Source: Sepioteuthis lessoniana (lineage: Eukaryota; Mollusca; Cephalopoda; Myopsida; Loliginidae). From it: a stretch of DNA of 64,000 bases. This document shows positions 45,238 through 55,193 of the stretch, piece by piece (position 1 is the first letter of the stretch; each line of letters begins with the position of its first letter). The notes beneath the pieces are model-generated. The model ran no database searches. It saw only the letters and a program-made list of their open reading frames with translations, and was not told the origin of the DNA. Where the stretch lies: NCBI GenBank assembly GCA_963585895.1, contig CAUZXS010002419.1, positions 86,742 through 150,741 on the forward strand, given 5' to 3'. The translations under genes were made by a program, and so were the position numbers.

Positions 45238-46015
45238 TGAAGCTTAGACTATGCTGACTGCATCCTGCAGAGAGGTAAGTCCCCCCCCCAAGTTGTCTGA
45301 CATTAAACTACATCAAGTAGTAAGGCTACAATTCTGAGGGGTATCGCAGATTTCTTCATAGCTACAAGAAATACAATCAAGGGAGTGGGAGGAAAGAGAA
45401 CAAATGAACAAAATACTTGGGTTAACTCAAGGTGCAAGAGAAGAGTTATGTAACATTGCATTCCCTTGTGCATATGTAGACTAATGCTGTCAAGTGAAAT
45501 TTCTACAAAGCTACTAGGAATGCCAACCTATCTTGATCAGTCTTCCCTCACTGCTCTGGCCCCTCTCTCACGCCAACCCATCTCTCTGCTGTCCGGTGTC
45601 GACTGGCCACTTGCGTCACCCTTCGCTAACTGCATTCTTCTCAGTCCCTTTGTCTCACTCTCTGACTGGCGTTCCCTTCCTACTTCCAATCATGTCGAGA
45701 TCTCGAGTCCAAATCCTTTGTCTGGTTTCGCGCCTAAACAGACAAAGGGATCGTCTGCTTGGCGGACCACCTACATAGTGTTACAGTTAATATATCATTA
45801 AATAAACCAAACCATATAATTGTGTATAAATTATTAGTACTAGAAAAGAATACTTGATACCATTTTATCATATGCAAACTAATGATTATTATTAGATAGG
45901 AATAGTTACCTGAAGGCATATAATTATGAATACAATATTTGCATCAAAATTTAGCAATAAATAACCCACAAAAAGTTGATATGCCATTAAACAAATCAAA
46001 TCAGTCATATAATTA
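45238..46015 (+). mobile_element. SINE-C copy interrupted by a GC-rich insert
   Basis: Left part: head GCTGACTGCATCCTGCAGAGAGG-TAAG with C-run (45256-45290) and AAACTACATCAAGTAGTAAGG. Right part from about 45786: tandem units (TTATTAGTACTAGAAAAGAA, TTATTATTAGATAGGAATAG) and tail AATAAATAACCCACAAAAAG...TTGATATGCCATTAAAC ending near 46005. Confidence 0.82.
45521..45785. other. GC-rich insert in SINE-C, unidentified
   Basis: A pyrimidine- and CpG-rich block unlike the flanks (CTCACGCCAACCCATCTCTC). Contains a 10-bp perfect hairpin, CCTTTGTCTG (45715-45724) / CAGACAAAGG (45739-45748), and the palindrome GAGATCTC. Starts TG and ends CA (TGCCAACC...GTTACA), so a solo LTR is possible, but I find no matching TSD. 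Confidence 0.5.
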
Positions 46016-46050
46016 TTTATGTATGAAAGGCACTTTGTTTGTCTATGAGT

Positions 46051-46092
46051 TCAAGATGGTGGTATCATTTGTGTTGGTGAGCTGAGAATACA
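46051..46092 (+). repeat. GTTCAAGATGG repeat, copy 1
   Basis: GTTCAAGATGGTGGTATCAT followed by TTGTGTTGGTGAGCTG. Similar segments at 52518-52553 and 52659-52690. Confidence 0.6.
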
Positions 46093-46249
46093 GGAAAATT
46101 TGTCAAGTGAAATCTTTTCAAATCATTTGAGTAAACAGAAGAAAGAAAACATTAGAAAGAGAAAGTGAAGAATGAATAAATTATAAAGTAAAATTGAAGA
46201 AAAAAGAATTTGAAATGACTTAGAAAGAAAATTGAAGCCTAGAATTTTA

Positions 46250-46342
46250 TAGTGAGAGAAGTAAAAAAGAAGAAACCGATATATTATTAAATATCATTTA
46301 TTACCAAACTCTACAGCATTGAAACTGCCTACAAAAAATAAA
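46250..46342 (-). mobile_element. MITE copy, interrupted by the Nimb LINE
   Basis: Matches the complement of 28870-28960 (TTACCAAACTCTACAG, TTGAAACTGCC). The homology resumes after the LINE at 51826 (AAAAAATAAAATTGCC...), and CAAAAAATAAA is present on both sides as a TSD. Confidence 0.7.
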
Positions 46343-46410
46343 TCGCCCTGTCAGCTGGTGCTGTGGAATACGCTGACTACACCTCTGCAGAGAGGTAACC
46401 CCCCCCCAAT
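46343..46410 (+). promoter_or_regulatory. LINE 5' end, probable internal promoter, shared with SINE-C
   Basis: Contains GCTGTGGAATACGCTGACTA and CCTCTGCAGAGAGGTAAC (a CTCTGCAGAG palindrome) followed by a C9 run. The same block opens the SINE-C copies at 22.5, 28.1, 43.2, 45.2 and 57.6 kb. Full-length LINEs are normally transcribed from a promoter within their 5' end, so the conserved block is a good candidate; no experimental signal can be read from sequence. Confidence 0.5.
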
Positions 46411-46639
46411 GCGGCTACCTGTTGGCCGTGGGTGGTGACCTGTGATGCTTAAGGACGGGATCCTGGTGGTTGAGCAGTACTTGGCCTGAAAATCAAGTGG
46501 TCAAGTTTCTTGCAACACACCACTTTGGCCCTTACTGGGCTAGACAGGTGGTTGGAGGGGCCCGATCCAATCAATCAGCTGGTCATGACAGTACTCTCTA
46601 AGATTTTTTTTTTTTTTTCTCAAAAAATTTAAATGAAGA

Positions 46640-47995
46640 CGATGGCTGTAGGGTCAATCATGCTTTGGAAAGACTTGTAGTCCTTTTTGTCTATCACCAG
46701 CAAGAGTATACTGAACATGTAGCCCTGATGTTGCTAGGCGAATGGGTTTCCCCCAAACACATCCCCATATGGGGCTACGAGGTGGGTGGGGAGCATGTTC
46801 AATGAAACTCATCCAACACTTTCATGGGTTCCAGAAAAACAAAAACCCAAGCAAAAAGACCTCATATTGAATGTGATTCAGACAATGATGAGCCATAGCC
46901 AAGGTTCATCATTCTAGTATCAAAAGAACAACCACCATTGACAAAAACATCTCCCTTCATCAGAAAAAAGTATTTCAGCTTTAATAACACCCAAAACTGT
47001 AAAAAAACCTGAAAAATGGAACCATCCTTATAGAGGCGACAGAAAAAAACGAGCTGAAATAATATTAAAGCAAAAAGAAATCCACGACATAGACATAAAA
47101 GCTTACCCCCATGAGAGGTTAAACACCTCTAAAGGGGTGATAAGAAATGGAGAGCTATCATTATGCTCAATAATAGAAAGTAAAAATGAACTAAAAAAAC
47201 AAAATGTAATAGACGTTAAAAGGATAACAATCAAAAAACAAAGTGAAATAATTGAAACCAATACCTACATTTTAACTTTCAATAGTTCAAAACCCCCTTT
47301 AGAAATAAAAATAGGCTATACAGTGGTTAAAGTCAAAACGTATATCCCTAATGAAGATGTCATAATTGCCAGAAATATGGACCCCTGAAGGAGAAAACAA
47401 GAAAACAAGTGTCTGTTAAATGTGGAGAGCAGGAACCAAACCACATGGGGGAATCCTGCCAAAACAGCCTAAACTGTAACAATTGCAAATGGAATCATAG
47501 AGCAGACTCAAAGTACTGGGAAAGGGAAAAGGAAATTATCAAAATGAAAATCACCAAAAACATTACCTTCCCTGAAGCAAGAAGACTCATAGAAAATCCC
47601 TTTAACAAATTAACTTTCTCGCAGGTAACCAGGACCCCCTCAAATCAAATAGAAAACAAAGCAAAAACACAGATAAAAACAAAAAAATAGAAGAAGAATT
47701 AACAAATTTAATAAATGACCTGCATGAACTAATTAAAACCCTTAAAACTATTATACCCAATGTACAACTAACTCCAACTGACAAATCAAAAAATATCCCT
47801 TCAACCACTAGCCAAAAAAATGAAATACTATCGATCAAAAGCAGAAACCGATCAACCTCAAGAACCTGAGAAAAAGAAGAAAAATAAAAACCTACTCAAC
47901 ACACTCCTACAAAAACCAAAAATAAATTTAGAAACATAAAAAGTATGGAAACCGAAATAGACTTGACACCTAAAATTAGAAATATGAAAATTAAA
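46640..47995 (+). pseudogene. Nimb LINE ORF1 (RNA-binding protein), decayed
   Basis: ORF1 proteins coat the LINE RNA and act as nucleic acid chaperones. Recognisable segments: LKNGTILIEA and YPHERLNTSKGVIRNGELS (RRM-like region typical of I-clade ORF1), then after a frameshift at ~47350 a Cys-rich region CHNCQKYG, KCGEQEPNHMGESC and CNNCKWNHRADSKY, i.e. three gag-like knuckles with the first His altered, then ITFPEARRLIENP, a conserved post-knuckle motif. The end reads SMETEIDLTPKIRNMKIK. Two frames (47137-47388, 47409-47690) are open; the rest has several stops. Confidence 0.85.
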
Positions 47996-48059
47996 TAATA
48001 CACCCCAAACCCAAGATACACACTACATAAACATTTATGGCCAAATACCAAAATACCCA

Positions 48060-51000
48060 CAAGATAATCCAATGGAACTGTTGTGGCTACAAGGCAAATT
48101 ACAACGAACTCCAGCTGTTAATAACTGAACAAAACCCTACCATTATGTCTCCAAAAAACATTAAAAAAAAGCAATGATAAAACAAACATGAAAAATTATG
48201 AGCAATACGACTACATACATGACATGGGATTAGGAGCCTTGGGTGGTGTATCAATCCTAATAAGGGAAAACATCTCCCCAAAACAAAATCAACATCAGCA
48301 CCCCCTACAAGCAATAGCAATTTCAGCAACTTTATACAAAACCACCACCATCTGCTCTATATATATTCTACCTCAAGACCCTATAAATGAAGAAGAGCTA
48401 AATAACCTAATAAACTAACTCCCTAAACCATATATATTGATGGGAGATTTCAATAGCTACAACATTTTGTGGGGAAGCAGGACAATGAACAAAAGAGGTC
48501 AGACCCTTGAAAAAATCATTAATAACAACAACCTATGCCTCCACAATCAGAAAGCTAAAACCCACCTAAGCTCATCCTCAGGTACATTCTCTGCTATAGA
48601 TCTAACACTCAGCGATCCAGCCACCTTTATAGTATATAACTGGAGGGTACATGAAGATTCCTGCAGCAGTGACCACGTTCCAATCATAATAGAAAATACT
48701 AAACTAGGAAAATCAGAACCACAGTCTCAAAAATCCCATGATGGAACTTCAAAAAAGCAAACTGGCAAGCCTACAAAAGACTATGCCTTGACACCCTAAT
48801 CCCAGAAACAAATACAAACCAAGAAGAACCTATAATACATTTCACAAATACCCTAATTAATATAGCAAACAAAACCATACCTAAAACTACAACATCCCCA
48901 AAACATAACAATCCCTGGTTTATGGAGGAGTGCCAAATTATAAGAAAATGCCAAAGAATCCCCAGGAAATTTAAAACCAACCCTTCATCAGAAAATCTAG
49001 ACAAATAGATTACAAAGAGCTAAAACTAGATGCACAATTAAAGAAGCTAAAAGGTCCTCTTGGAGAAACTTCACTGCAAAAATAAACATAAATACTAATC
49101 CCACAACAATTTGGAACTTTGTAAAGAAAATATCAAATAAAACTATCCACACTCCTATAAATCATCTCTCCCTAGGAAACACAAAAGCCTTGAGTGAAAA
49201 ACAAATAGCTAATCTAATGGCAGAAAACTTTGCCCAATCATCATCTACCAAAAAATATTTTAACAAATTCAACTCAATCAGAATCAAAGAAGAATAGAAC
49301 AAAATAAAGTTCACCTGACAATACTAAATGCTACAACCAACTTTTCACCCTAGATGAACTCCAAAATTCATTATCCAAATCCAATAACTCACCTACCGGT
49401 TCAGATGAAACTCGCTACACATTTCTTAAAGAATTACCTACTATTTCCCAGAAATATCTCCTAAACATATATAACAATATCTGGATCTCAAGCAATATCC
49501 CTACTTTATGGAAGCAAGCTACAATCATCCCCATCCTCAAAAAACAAAAAGACCCAACAAATCCCACCAGCTAGAGGCTCATAGCCCTAACTAGTTGGGC
49601 ATGCAAAACTTTAGAAAGAATGATAAACCAAAGACTGATATGGTTTCTCGAATCAAATAAACTACTCTTGAACCTACAAGCAGTTTTCAGAACAAAAAGA
49701 AGCACTATAGACCAAATAGTCTATATAGAAACCCAAATCAGAGAAACATACATAAAAAAGGAACATCTGGTGGCTGTCTTTTTTGATCTTGAAAATGCCT
49801 ATGACATAACATGGCCATACGGAATTCTCAAAGACCTTAAAAACTTTGGGTTACAAGGTAGACTTCCCATCTTCATCCAAAATTTTCTTGAAGACCGGTC
49901 TTTCAGGACACTGATTGGCAGCACGTACTCTGATCCGAAGCCACAAGAGGTGGAAGTTCCTCAGGGCAGTATTCTATCAGCATCCCTATTTATAATAAGA
50001 ATAAACAGCATAACATCCTGTCTTCCTCCAGAAATCAAAGGGTCATTATATGTAGACGACTTCCTCATCTGCTATAACTCCAAAAACATGACAACCATAG
50101 AAAGGAAAATACAACAATGCATAAATAAAATCCAAAAATGGACCATAGAAAATGGATTTACAATTTCAAATAGTAAAACAAAATGTGTACACTTCTGTCA
50201 AATCCACAAGATGCACAACCGCCCTAAACTTACATTAAATAACACTGAAATACCCATAACAGATAAACATAAATTCCTTGGCGTTATCTTTAACTCTAAA
50301 TTATCATTTATCCCATATATAAAAAAAGGTAAGAATAAAATGCAATCAAGCCATGTAACTATTGAGAGCCATAGCCCACTCAGACTTGGGTGCTGATAGA
50401 AAGACCCTTATCAAGCTATATAGATCTCTAAGATCAAAACTTGATTACGGCTGCTTCATATACAGAGCAGCCAGAAAATCCTATTTACAACGACTGGAAA
50501 CCATACACCATCAAGGACTTCGCCTCACTTTAGGAGCCTTTAATATTTCCCCAAAGGAAAGTCTATACATAGAAGCAAACGAACCCCTTCTCTATTTAAG
50601 AAGACAAAAATTAGCACTACAGTACTACATCAAATTCATCTCCTGTCCACAAAATCCTGCTTATGACTACACCGGCAAAACAGAATACAAAAACCTGTAT
50701 CAAAATAACTAAAAAAAAATTAGACCTTTTAGCTTAAGAATAAGCAACCTCCTCAACGAAATCAAAATCAACACTAAAATAGTACACCATACCATACTCT
50801 CCAAAATGGCACCATGGACCATAAGGCAACCAACTATAAACTTAGAACTGACTAAGTTACCCAAAACAAAAACACACCCCATCACTTATCCAGAGAAACT
50901 CATAAAAATATAAAATAAGTTCCCAGACCACTATCACATCTATACAGATGGATCCAAAGAAGGAAAAAAAATTGGTTGTGCTGCTATTTCTCAAAAAAAA

Positions 51001-51700
51001 GAATCCCTAAAATGCCTACCTAATGAAGCCTCAATCTACAGTGCAGAAACCACAGCTATTGATCTAGCTATGAATATCATAGCAAATCATAAAGCTTCCA
51101 AATTTATTATATACACCTACTCTAAATCAGTCCTGCTAGCACCATAGAACAGAGACACATCATCCCCTCTGATTACAAATCTCCTAAACAAACTAAACAC
51201 CCTCTCTAAAAATAATAACATTATATTCACCTGGATACCAAGTCACATTGGCATCCAAGGATATGAAAAAGCAGACAAAGCTGCCAGAAATGCTCTTCAA
51301 ATTGATATGTGAAAATTAAAAATCCCATATACAGATCTGAAACCAACCATAAAGAAATTTATGTCAGACAAATGGCAGAAATCATGGGACAATCAGACTC
51401 AAAACAAACTCCATGAAATACAAGAAGCTATTGGAGAGTGGCTGACAGGCCACAGAAGTATCAGAAGAGAAAATGTAATACTTGACAGATTGCGTATTGG
51501 GCACACCCACATTACTCATTCACACCTATTAAAAGGGGAGCATGCCCCTGTGTGCCCAACATGCAAAGTACAACTCACATATCCTTCTAAATTGTAACAA
51601 CCTTAAACATATCTGCACTATCAAGCAAGAAACCTGAGGGACATCTTTAAGAATACAAACCCTGAAAACATTTATAATTTTCTAAAAAAAAAAGCAACTT
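48060..51700 (+). pseudogene. Nimb LINE ORF2: endonuclease, RT, RNase H, decayed
   Basis: APE endonuclease (48068-48700): WNCCGYKANYNELQ, GDFNSYNILWGSR (catalytic Asp/Asn) and SSDHVPI (catalytic Asp-His); the usual Glu motif is disrupted near 48140. RT (about 49340-50340): LIALTSW, FFDLENAYD (first Asp), VPQGSILS and the YVDD box SLYVDDFLICY, all present in the 258-codon frame 49620-50396. RNase H (50935-51300): IYTDGSK, SAETTAI, KADKAA; the third acidic residue is Tyr (YTYSKSV instead of a DSKS-type motif), so the domain is dead. C-terminus: RIGHTHITHSHL, PVCPTC and ILLNCN after a shift at ~51580. Stops or shifts separate most blocks. Confidence 0.9.
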
Positions 51701-51769
51701 TTTCAGCAAGATATAACCAAACATCTCTATAGAACTGCTCCTTTAATGACTGAAATTCGAAAAAACCTT

Positions 51770-51825
51770 TTCAGCATTAAATGACCCACAGGGGTTGATA
51801 TGCCATTAAAAAAAAAACTCAAATT
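51770..51825 (+). other. LINE 3' tail with hairpin
   Basis: GCATTAAATGACCC and GGGTTGATATGC can pair as GCAT/ATGC plus ACCC/GGGT around an ACAG loop; in SINE-C the stems are TGGCAT/ATGCCA and AACC/GGTT. Then an A-rich end. Such 3' structures are recognised by the LINE's own RT in several LINE clades; the role here is inferred. Confidence 0.7.
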
Positions 51826-51880
51826 CAAAAAATAAAATTGCCTCAATATATACAGATAGTTGTTGACTTACAATTGAGTT
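51826..51880 (-). mobile_element. Remainder of the MITE beyond the LINE
   Basis: AAAAAATAAAATTGCCTCAATATATACAGATA resembles the outer part of the MITE complement (AAAAATAAAAATCCATAAAT...), so the LINE sits inside a MITE copy. Confidence 0.5.
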
Positions 51881-52040
51881 AAGTTATGACTAACTAATCA
51901 GGAATTGATCTGTTGTATATAGCATCTAAATTACCAAGTAAGAAATCAAGACTTAGATTAGAGCTGGTTATATGAATACTTCTCAACTTACAATTGGTTA
52001 TATTCCAACTAACTGGTCTATTTAGTTCTAAGATGGATTG

Positions 52041-52086
<46 letters not shown>

Positions 52087-52510
52087 TTATTTTTTATACC
52101 ACCTCTGTACTGTATTTACAAAATCTAACATAGTTTAATCCTTTTATTTATTCATTTCTTTAATACTAGTTCAGTCTGTTTTATCCTTTATTTTTAGACT
52201 TAGATTTTATTATGGTTATTTTATCATTTTTTACATTTTATATCATTTTGTTAGAGTATGGAACATGTACAGTATATTTCATAATCTCTTTACTTTTTGT
52301 TCTATAGTACAAATAATCACTTTTTATCAATTTGTTTGGCTATTTTTTAATCTTTTTATAGAAATTCTATCATATTTTTTGTTAGTTTATCTTTTAATCT
52401 TAGAAAAGGTTTAACTCAAACACTTTCTACAAGTCTTATCAAACTAACATCATACTCATCATTTATGACTGGATTATTTATATATGGATTATCACTTGTG
52501 CTTATCTAAA
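51881..52510. other. Non-coding with TA microsatellite
   Basis: Two diverged copies of a ~110-bp unit (GTTGACTTACAATTGAGTTA at ~51863; CTCAACTTACAATTGGTTAT at ~51982), then (TA)n at 52042-52079. No gene. Confidence 0.55.
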
Positions 52511-52511
52511 G

Positions 52512-52700
52512 GTTCAAGATGGTAGCATTAGTCTTGTTGGTGAGTTGCAAATGCAACTGAAATCCTTTCAGATTATAACACTATTCCAAGTTAATATATA
52601 TAAATGAGCATTATCACTATCATTTATACAAAATTTGCCACTTCCTTATCGGTTCAAGATGGTAGCATCAATTATGTTGGTAAGTTGAAAAGCATTTCTA
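52512..52700 (+). repeat. GTTCAAGATGG repeat, copies 2 and 3
   Basis: GGTTCAAGATGGTAGCAT occurs at ~52512 and ~52658, each followed by TNTTGTTGGTNAGTTG. The ~146-bp spacing suggests a diverged tandem pair. A relative lies at 46051-46092. Family unknown. Confidence 0.6.
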
Positions 52701-52828
52701 ATTATCAAATATGTTTTGGCACTCCCATGTCATATCCTACACAAGTTAATGATATTGTGGTTTTTAACTAAGGTTATTACTGTATCAACCATATCTTAGT
52801 CTGGAGGTTTATAAGTAGTTGCTGTTGA

Positions 52829-53120
52829 TTGGAGGTGTCTGTGGTGTAATGGTAATCGTCATAGGAAATGGACACGGCGACACGAGTTCAATTCCTGGAC
52901 CAGACTGATTGCATTTCACATAGCACTAATACCCTTGGGAAAGGTATGAATCCAATTATTCTCCCTCCAGCTATGGGTAAATAGTAGGGCAGACTGGGAT
53001 TTTTCAGCCTTGGTAAGGCAACTAGTCTAGAAGGAAAACTCTGAATTCAAACCTGTTAAACTCCGCTTAAAAATTGACCTTGTTTCATATCCTGCCCGAG
53101 TGGAGGGGTTGGTAAATATA
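52829..53120 (+). mobile_element. SINE-B, complete, with perfect 18-bp TSD
   Basis: A 292-bp tRNA-derived SINE. A box TGGTGTAATGG at 52842-52852, B box GAGTTCAATTC at 52884-52894. Flanked by perfect repeats ATAAGTAGTTGCTGTTGA at 52811-52828 and 53121-53138. Central domain (CATTTCACATAGCACTAATA, CCTTGGGAAAGGTATGAATCC), then TAGTAGGGCAGACTGGG, AGAAGGAAAACTCTGAATTC, and 3' end TGGAGGGGTTGGTAAATATA. Other copies: 18541, 20040, 21310, 21895, 26641, 42185 and 56926. The long perfect TSD shows LINE-mediated retroposition and a recent date. Confidence 0.96.
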
Positions 53121-53138
53121 ATAAGTAGTTGCTGTTGA

Positions 53139-54139
53139 GGAGTTTTGCTTTGCTGAGTATGATCTTGCTCAAGGGTTCAGCTTCTCTGGTTTTTAATTCA
53201 GAGTTGTCCTTCTTGACTGATTCTGTTTTCAAGGCTAGAGAGTTTGATAACCTACAGCATTGAATAGGGTTAAGGAATTTTCCAAGGCATTGTTGGAAGA
53301 TGAATTAAAATTATGTACCCTCTTTTCTTGCAAAAACAGGATAAACAACTTTTTTCATTTTTTAAAATTTGAACTAAATTATTAAGCAAAAGTTTGAATT
53401 TCAGATTTGAAACATTCTAAAAATTTATTGGGTGTTGCTTTATTTATTGATGAATTTTAATGTTGCCTTTTAAACATTAAGAGGTCTCCATCTCTGCTGT
53501 TATTGGACTTGAAGCATTTTAGGAAAAGGTGTATCTTATATGATAGTAGTTTACTGGTATTTGTGGTCCATTTATGTTAAAATGAATTCACACACTCTTA
53601 CACTTGTTTTGATATAAATGAAAAGTAAATGAGCACCATTTATCTTTTGGTAAAGTTATGCTCCTGATTATGCATTTAATTAATTAGTTTTAGTTGGTCA
53701 TAAAAATATCTACTGACTGAAAAGAATGTTTATCTTGAAAGACTATATAATATTTTCATTTTTCTACAAGCTTGGATGACTGCAGGGCATATACCTTTCA
53801 TTTGGATTTTACATAACCAATCCTGTTAATACAAAATAATCTTATTTCGTACCATAAAGTGCAATTTGATGAATCTTTTTCAAATGTGGACATGGGTATT
53901 TAAAGATTTTTCAGTAGCTCTGAGTGCTATGTTTTCCAGGAAAAAAATAATTGTTTAAAAAAGAAAAAAGTTACTTTTAAAACATTCCAATAAAAGTGAT
54001 AAAGTTAACTGATGGAAGGTCCAATGGAATATAGAACAAAATTCAATTATATGAGATGTAATTGAAAGATGTGATTAAAAAGTATTGGGAACAAATCTTT
54101 AAACTTAAAAATCTAAAATTTAAATAAACTTGTGCACAG
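53139..54139. other. No gene recognised
   Basis: Nothing recognised. Confidence 0.5.
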
Positions 54140-54520
54140 CAGAGCAACTTATAAACTGATGATGTTTAGATGAAATCTTGATAGGTTGGTGCCAATTTTG
54201 GACAATTTTTGATTGGCAGTTTTGGTGAAGCCCAGGAGGAGTGTGCAAGTACAGCATCTTCCATATTCACTAGACTTAATTCTATTTGACTTTTCTTCTT
54301 TCCTAAACTGAAAATTTATCTGGGGGGGTAGATTTGGGAATGTGAAGGACATTAACAGAAATATGGTGTGGGTTCAAACTAAAAGAGGAGTTTCAAAGAT
54401 GGAAAACTCCTTGAATTAAAGTGTGTTGAATACCATTTTAAAGAAAATGAATGTGTCATTGATTCTTCATTTTTGTCTTGGTAATTACAGCTTCAGTCTT
54501 GATAATTCTAAAACCACATT
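54140..54520 (+). pseudogene. Very old mariner transposase C-terminal relic
   Basis: In broken frames: VQHLPYSLDLILFDF, equivalent to the PPYSPDLAPCDF box with the third catalytic Asp, then PKLKIYLGG-type residues, KDINRNMVWVQTK and a terminal NECVI segment. A T-rich segment around 54455-54515 (TTGTCTTGGTAATTACAGCT) is repeated at 55470-55495, possibly a remnant of element ends. Identification rests on the DF-type box and residue order only. Confidence 0.55.
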
Positions 54521-54866
54521 ATATTGTTCAGAAGTATAGTGTCAAAAAAGCTTGGTGAATCCAGATGAAGTGCAGAAAAGATGTAGTTTTTGACTGTCTA
54601 AATTTGCTCCTTTCATTAGGATAGATGAGTTTAGTGCACTGTATCCACTTTAAGATTACTTGGTTTTAATTCAAATAATGAACCCCCCTCCAACTCTTAT
54701 TCAAACTTGGAGGAAAATACATATTTTCCTAATTTGTTTTCACTATAATAAAGGAATACAATGGCACAACTTCACATCAAATGTTTCAAAGTTACTTCTG
54801 TGATTCAAAAACAAGGGTCTTTCTACCTTAGCTGTCGAACGCTCGACTGTTAACACTTCCCCAGGC

Positions 54867-55193
54867 AAATGACTTCTGGTTATTTATCTTCCGTCCCACC
54901 ACCGGACGAATGTGGCACATTGCCATTTTTAAAGTGGGTCTGGCCGCAGGGCTAAAGCCCACATGCATCCGGCAAGGCCAAAAATACCTTTGGCCCTGTC
55001 GGCATTCCCCTTATTAGGGGCGTCTCAGTTGCCAGGCATAAACCTCCCCCTGAAGAGAGTAAAAGCTTGGGGGGATGGCGCCCTGAGGCCAAAGGAATTC
55101 TCCAGTGCCAAGGCACACCCAGCAGAACCGTCCAGAAGTAATGTGACCCAACAACTGGAGAGGTGAAACAGAAGGCAAAAATGACTTCTGGAG
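54867..55193. mobile_element. GC-rich unidentified insert with flanking direct repeats
   Basis: A ~300-bp block of high GC (for example GTCTGGCCGCAGGGCTAAAG) in AT-rich DNA. AGGCAAATGACTTCTGG at 54863-54879 recurs as AGGCAAAAATGACTTCTGG at ~55173-55191, which looks like a target-site duplication or a short repeat within the element. An internal 67-codon frame (54963-55166) has no recognised domain. No Pol III boxes or TIRs found. Confidence 0.5.

Larger units (their letters stand above)
46343..51825 (+). mobile_element. I/Nimb-clade LINE, near full length
   Basis: About 5.48 kb, flanked by an 11-bp direct repeat CAAAAAATAAA (46332-46342 and 51826-51836). Layout: 5' leader with the head CTGACTACACCTCTGCAGAG and a C9 run; ORF1 with Cys knuckles; ORF2 with APE endonuclease, RT, RNase H and a C-terminal Cys/His segment; 3' UTR ending in TTCAGCATTAAATGACCC, GGGGTTGATATGCCATTAAA and an A-rich tail. 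RNase H after RT is diagnostic of the I group; Nimb is my assignment from overall similarity to molluscan elements. Many stops and shifts, so inactive. The A-rich plus strand (roughly 40 percent A) is typical of LINEs. Confidence 0.9.

Noticed and set aside
52842..52894. Possible genuine tRNA gene at the A/B boxes
   Set aside because: No proper acceptor stem or anticodon arm, and the perfect TSDs show it is the head of a SINE; the same applies to 26175-26228.
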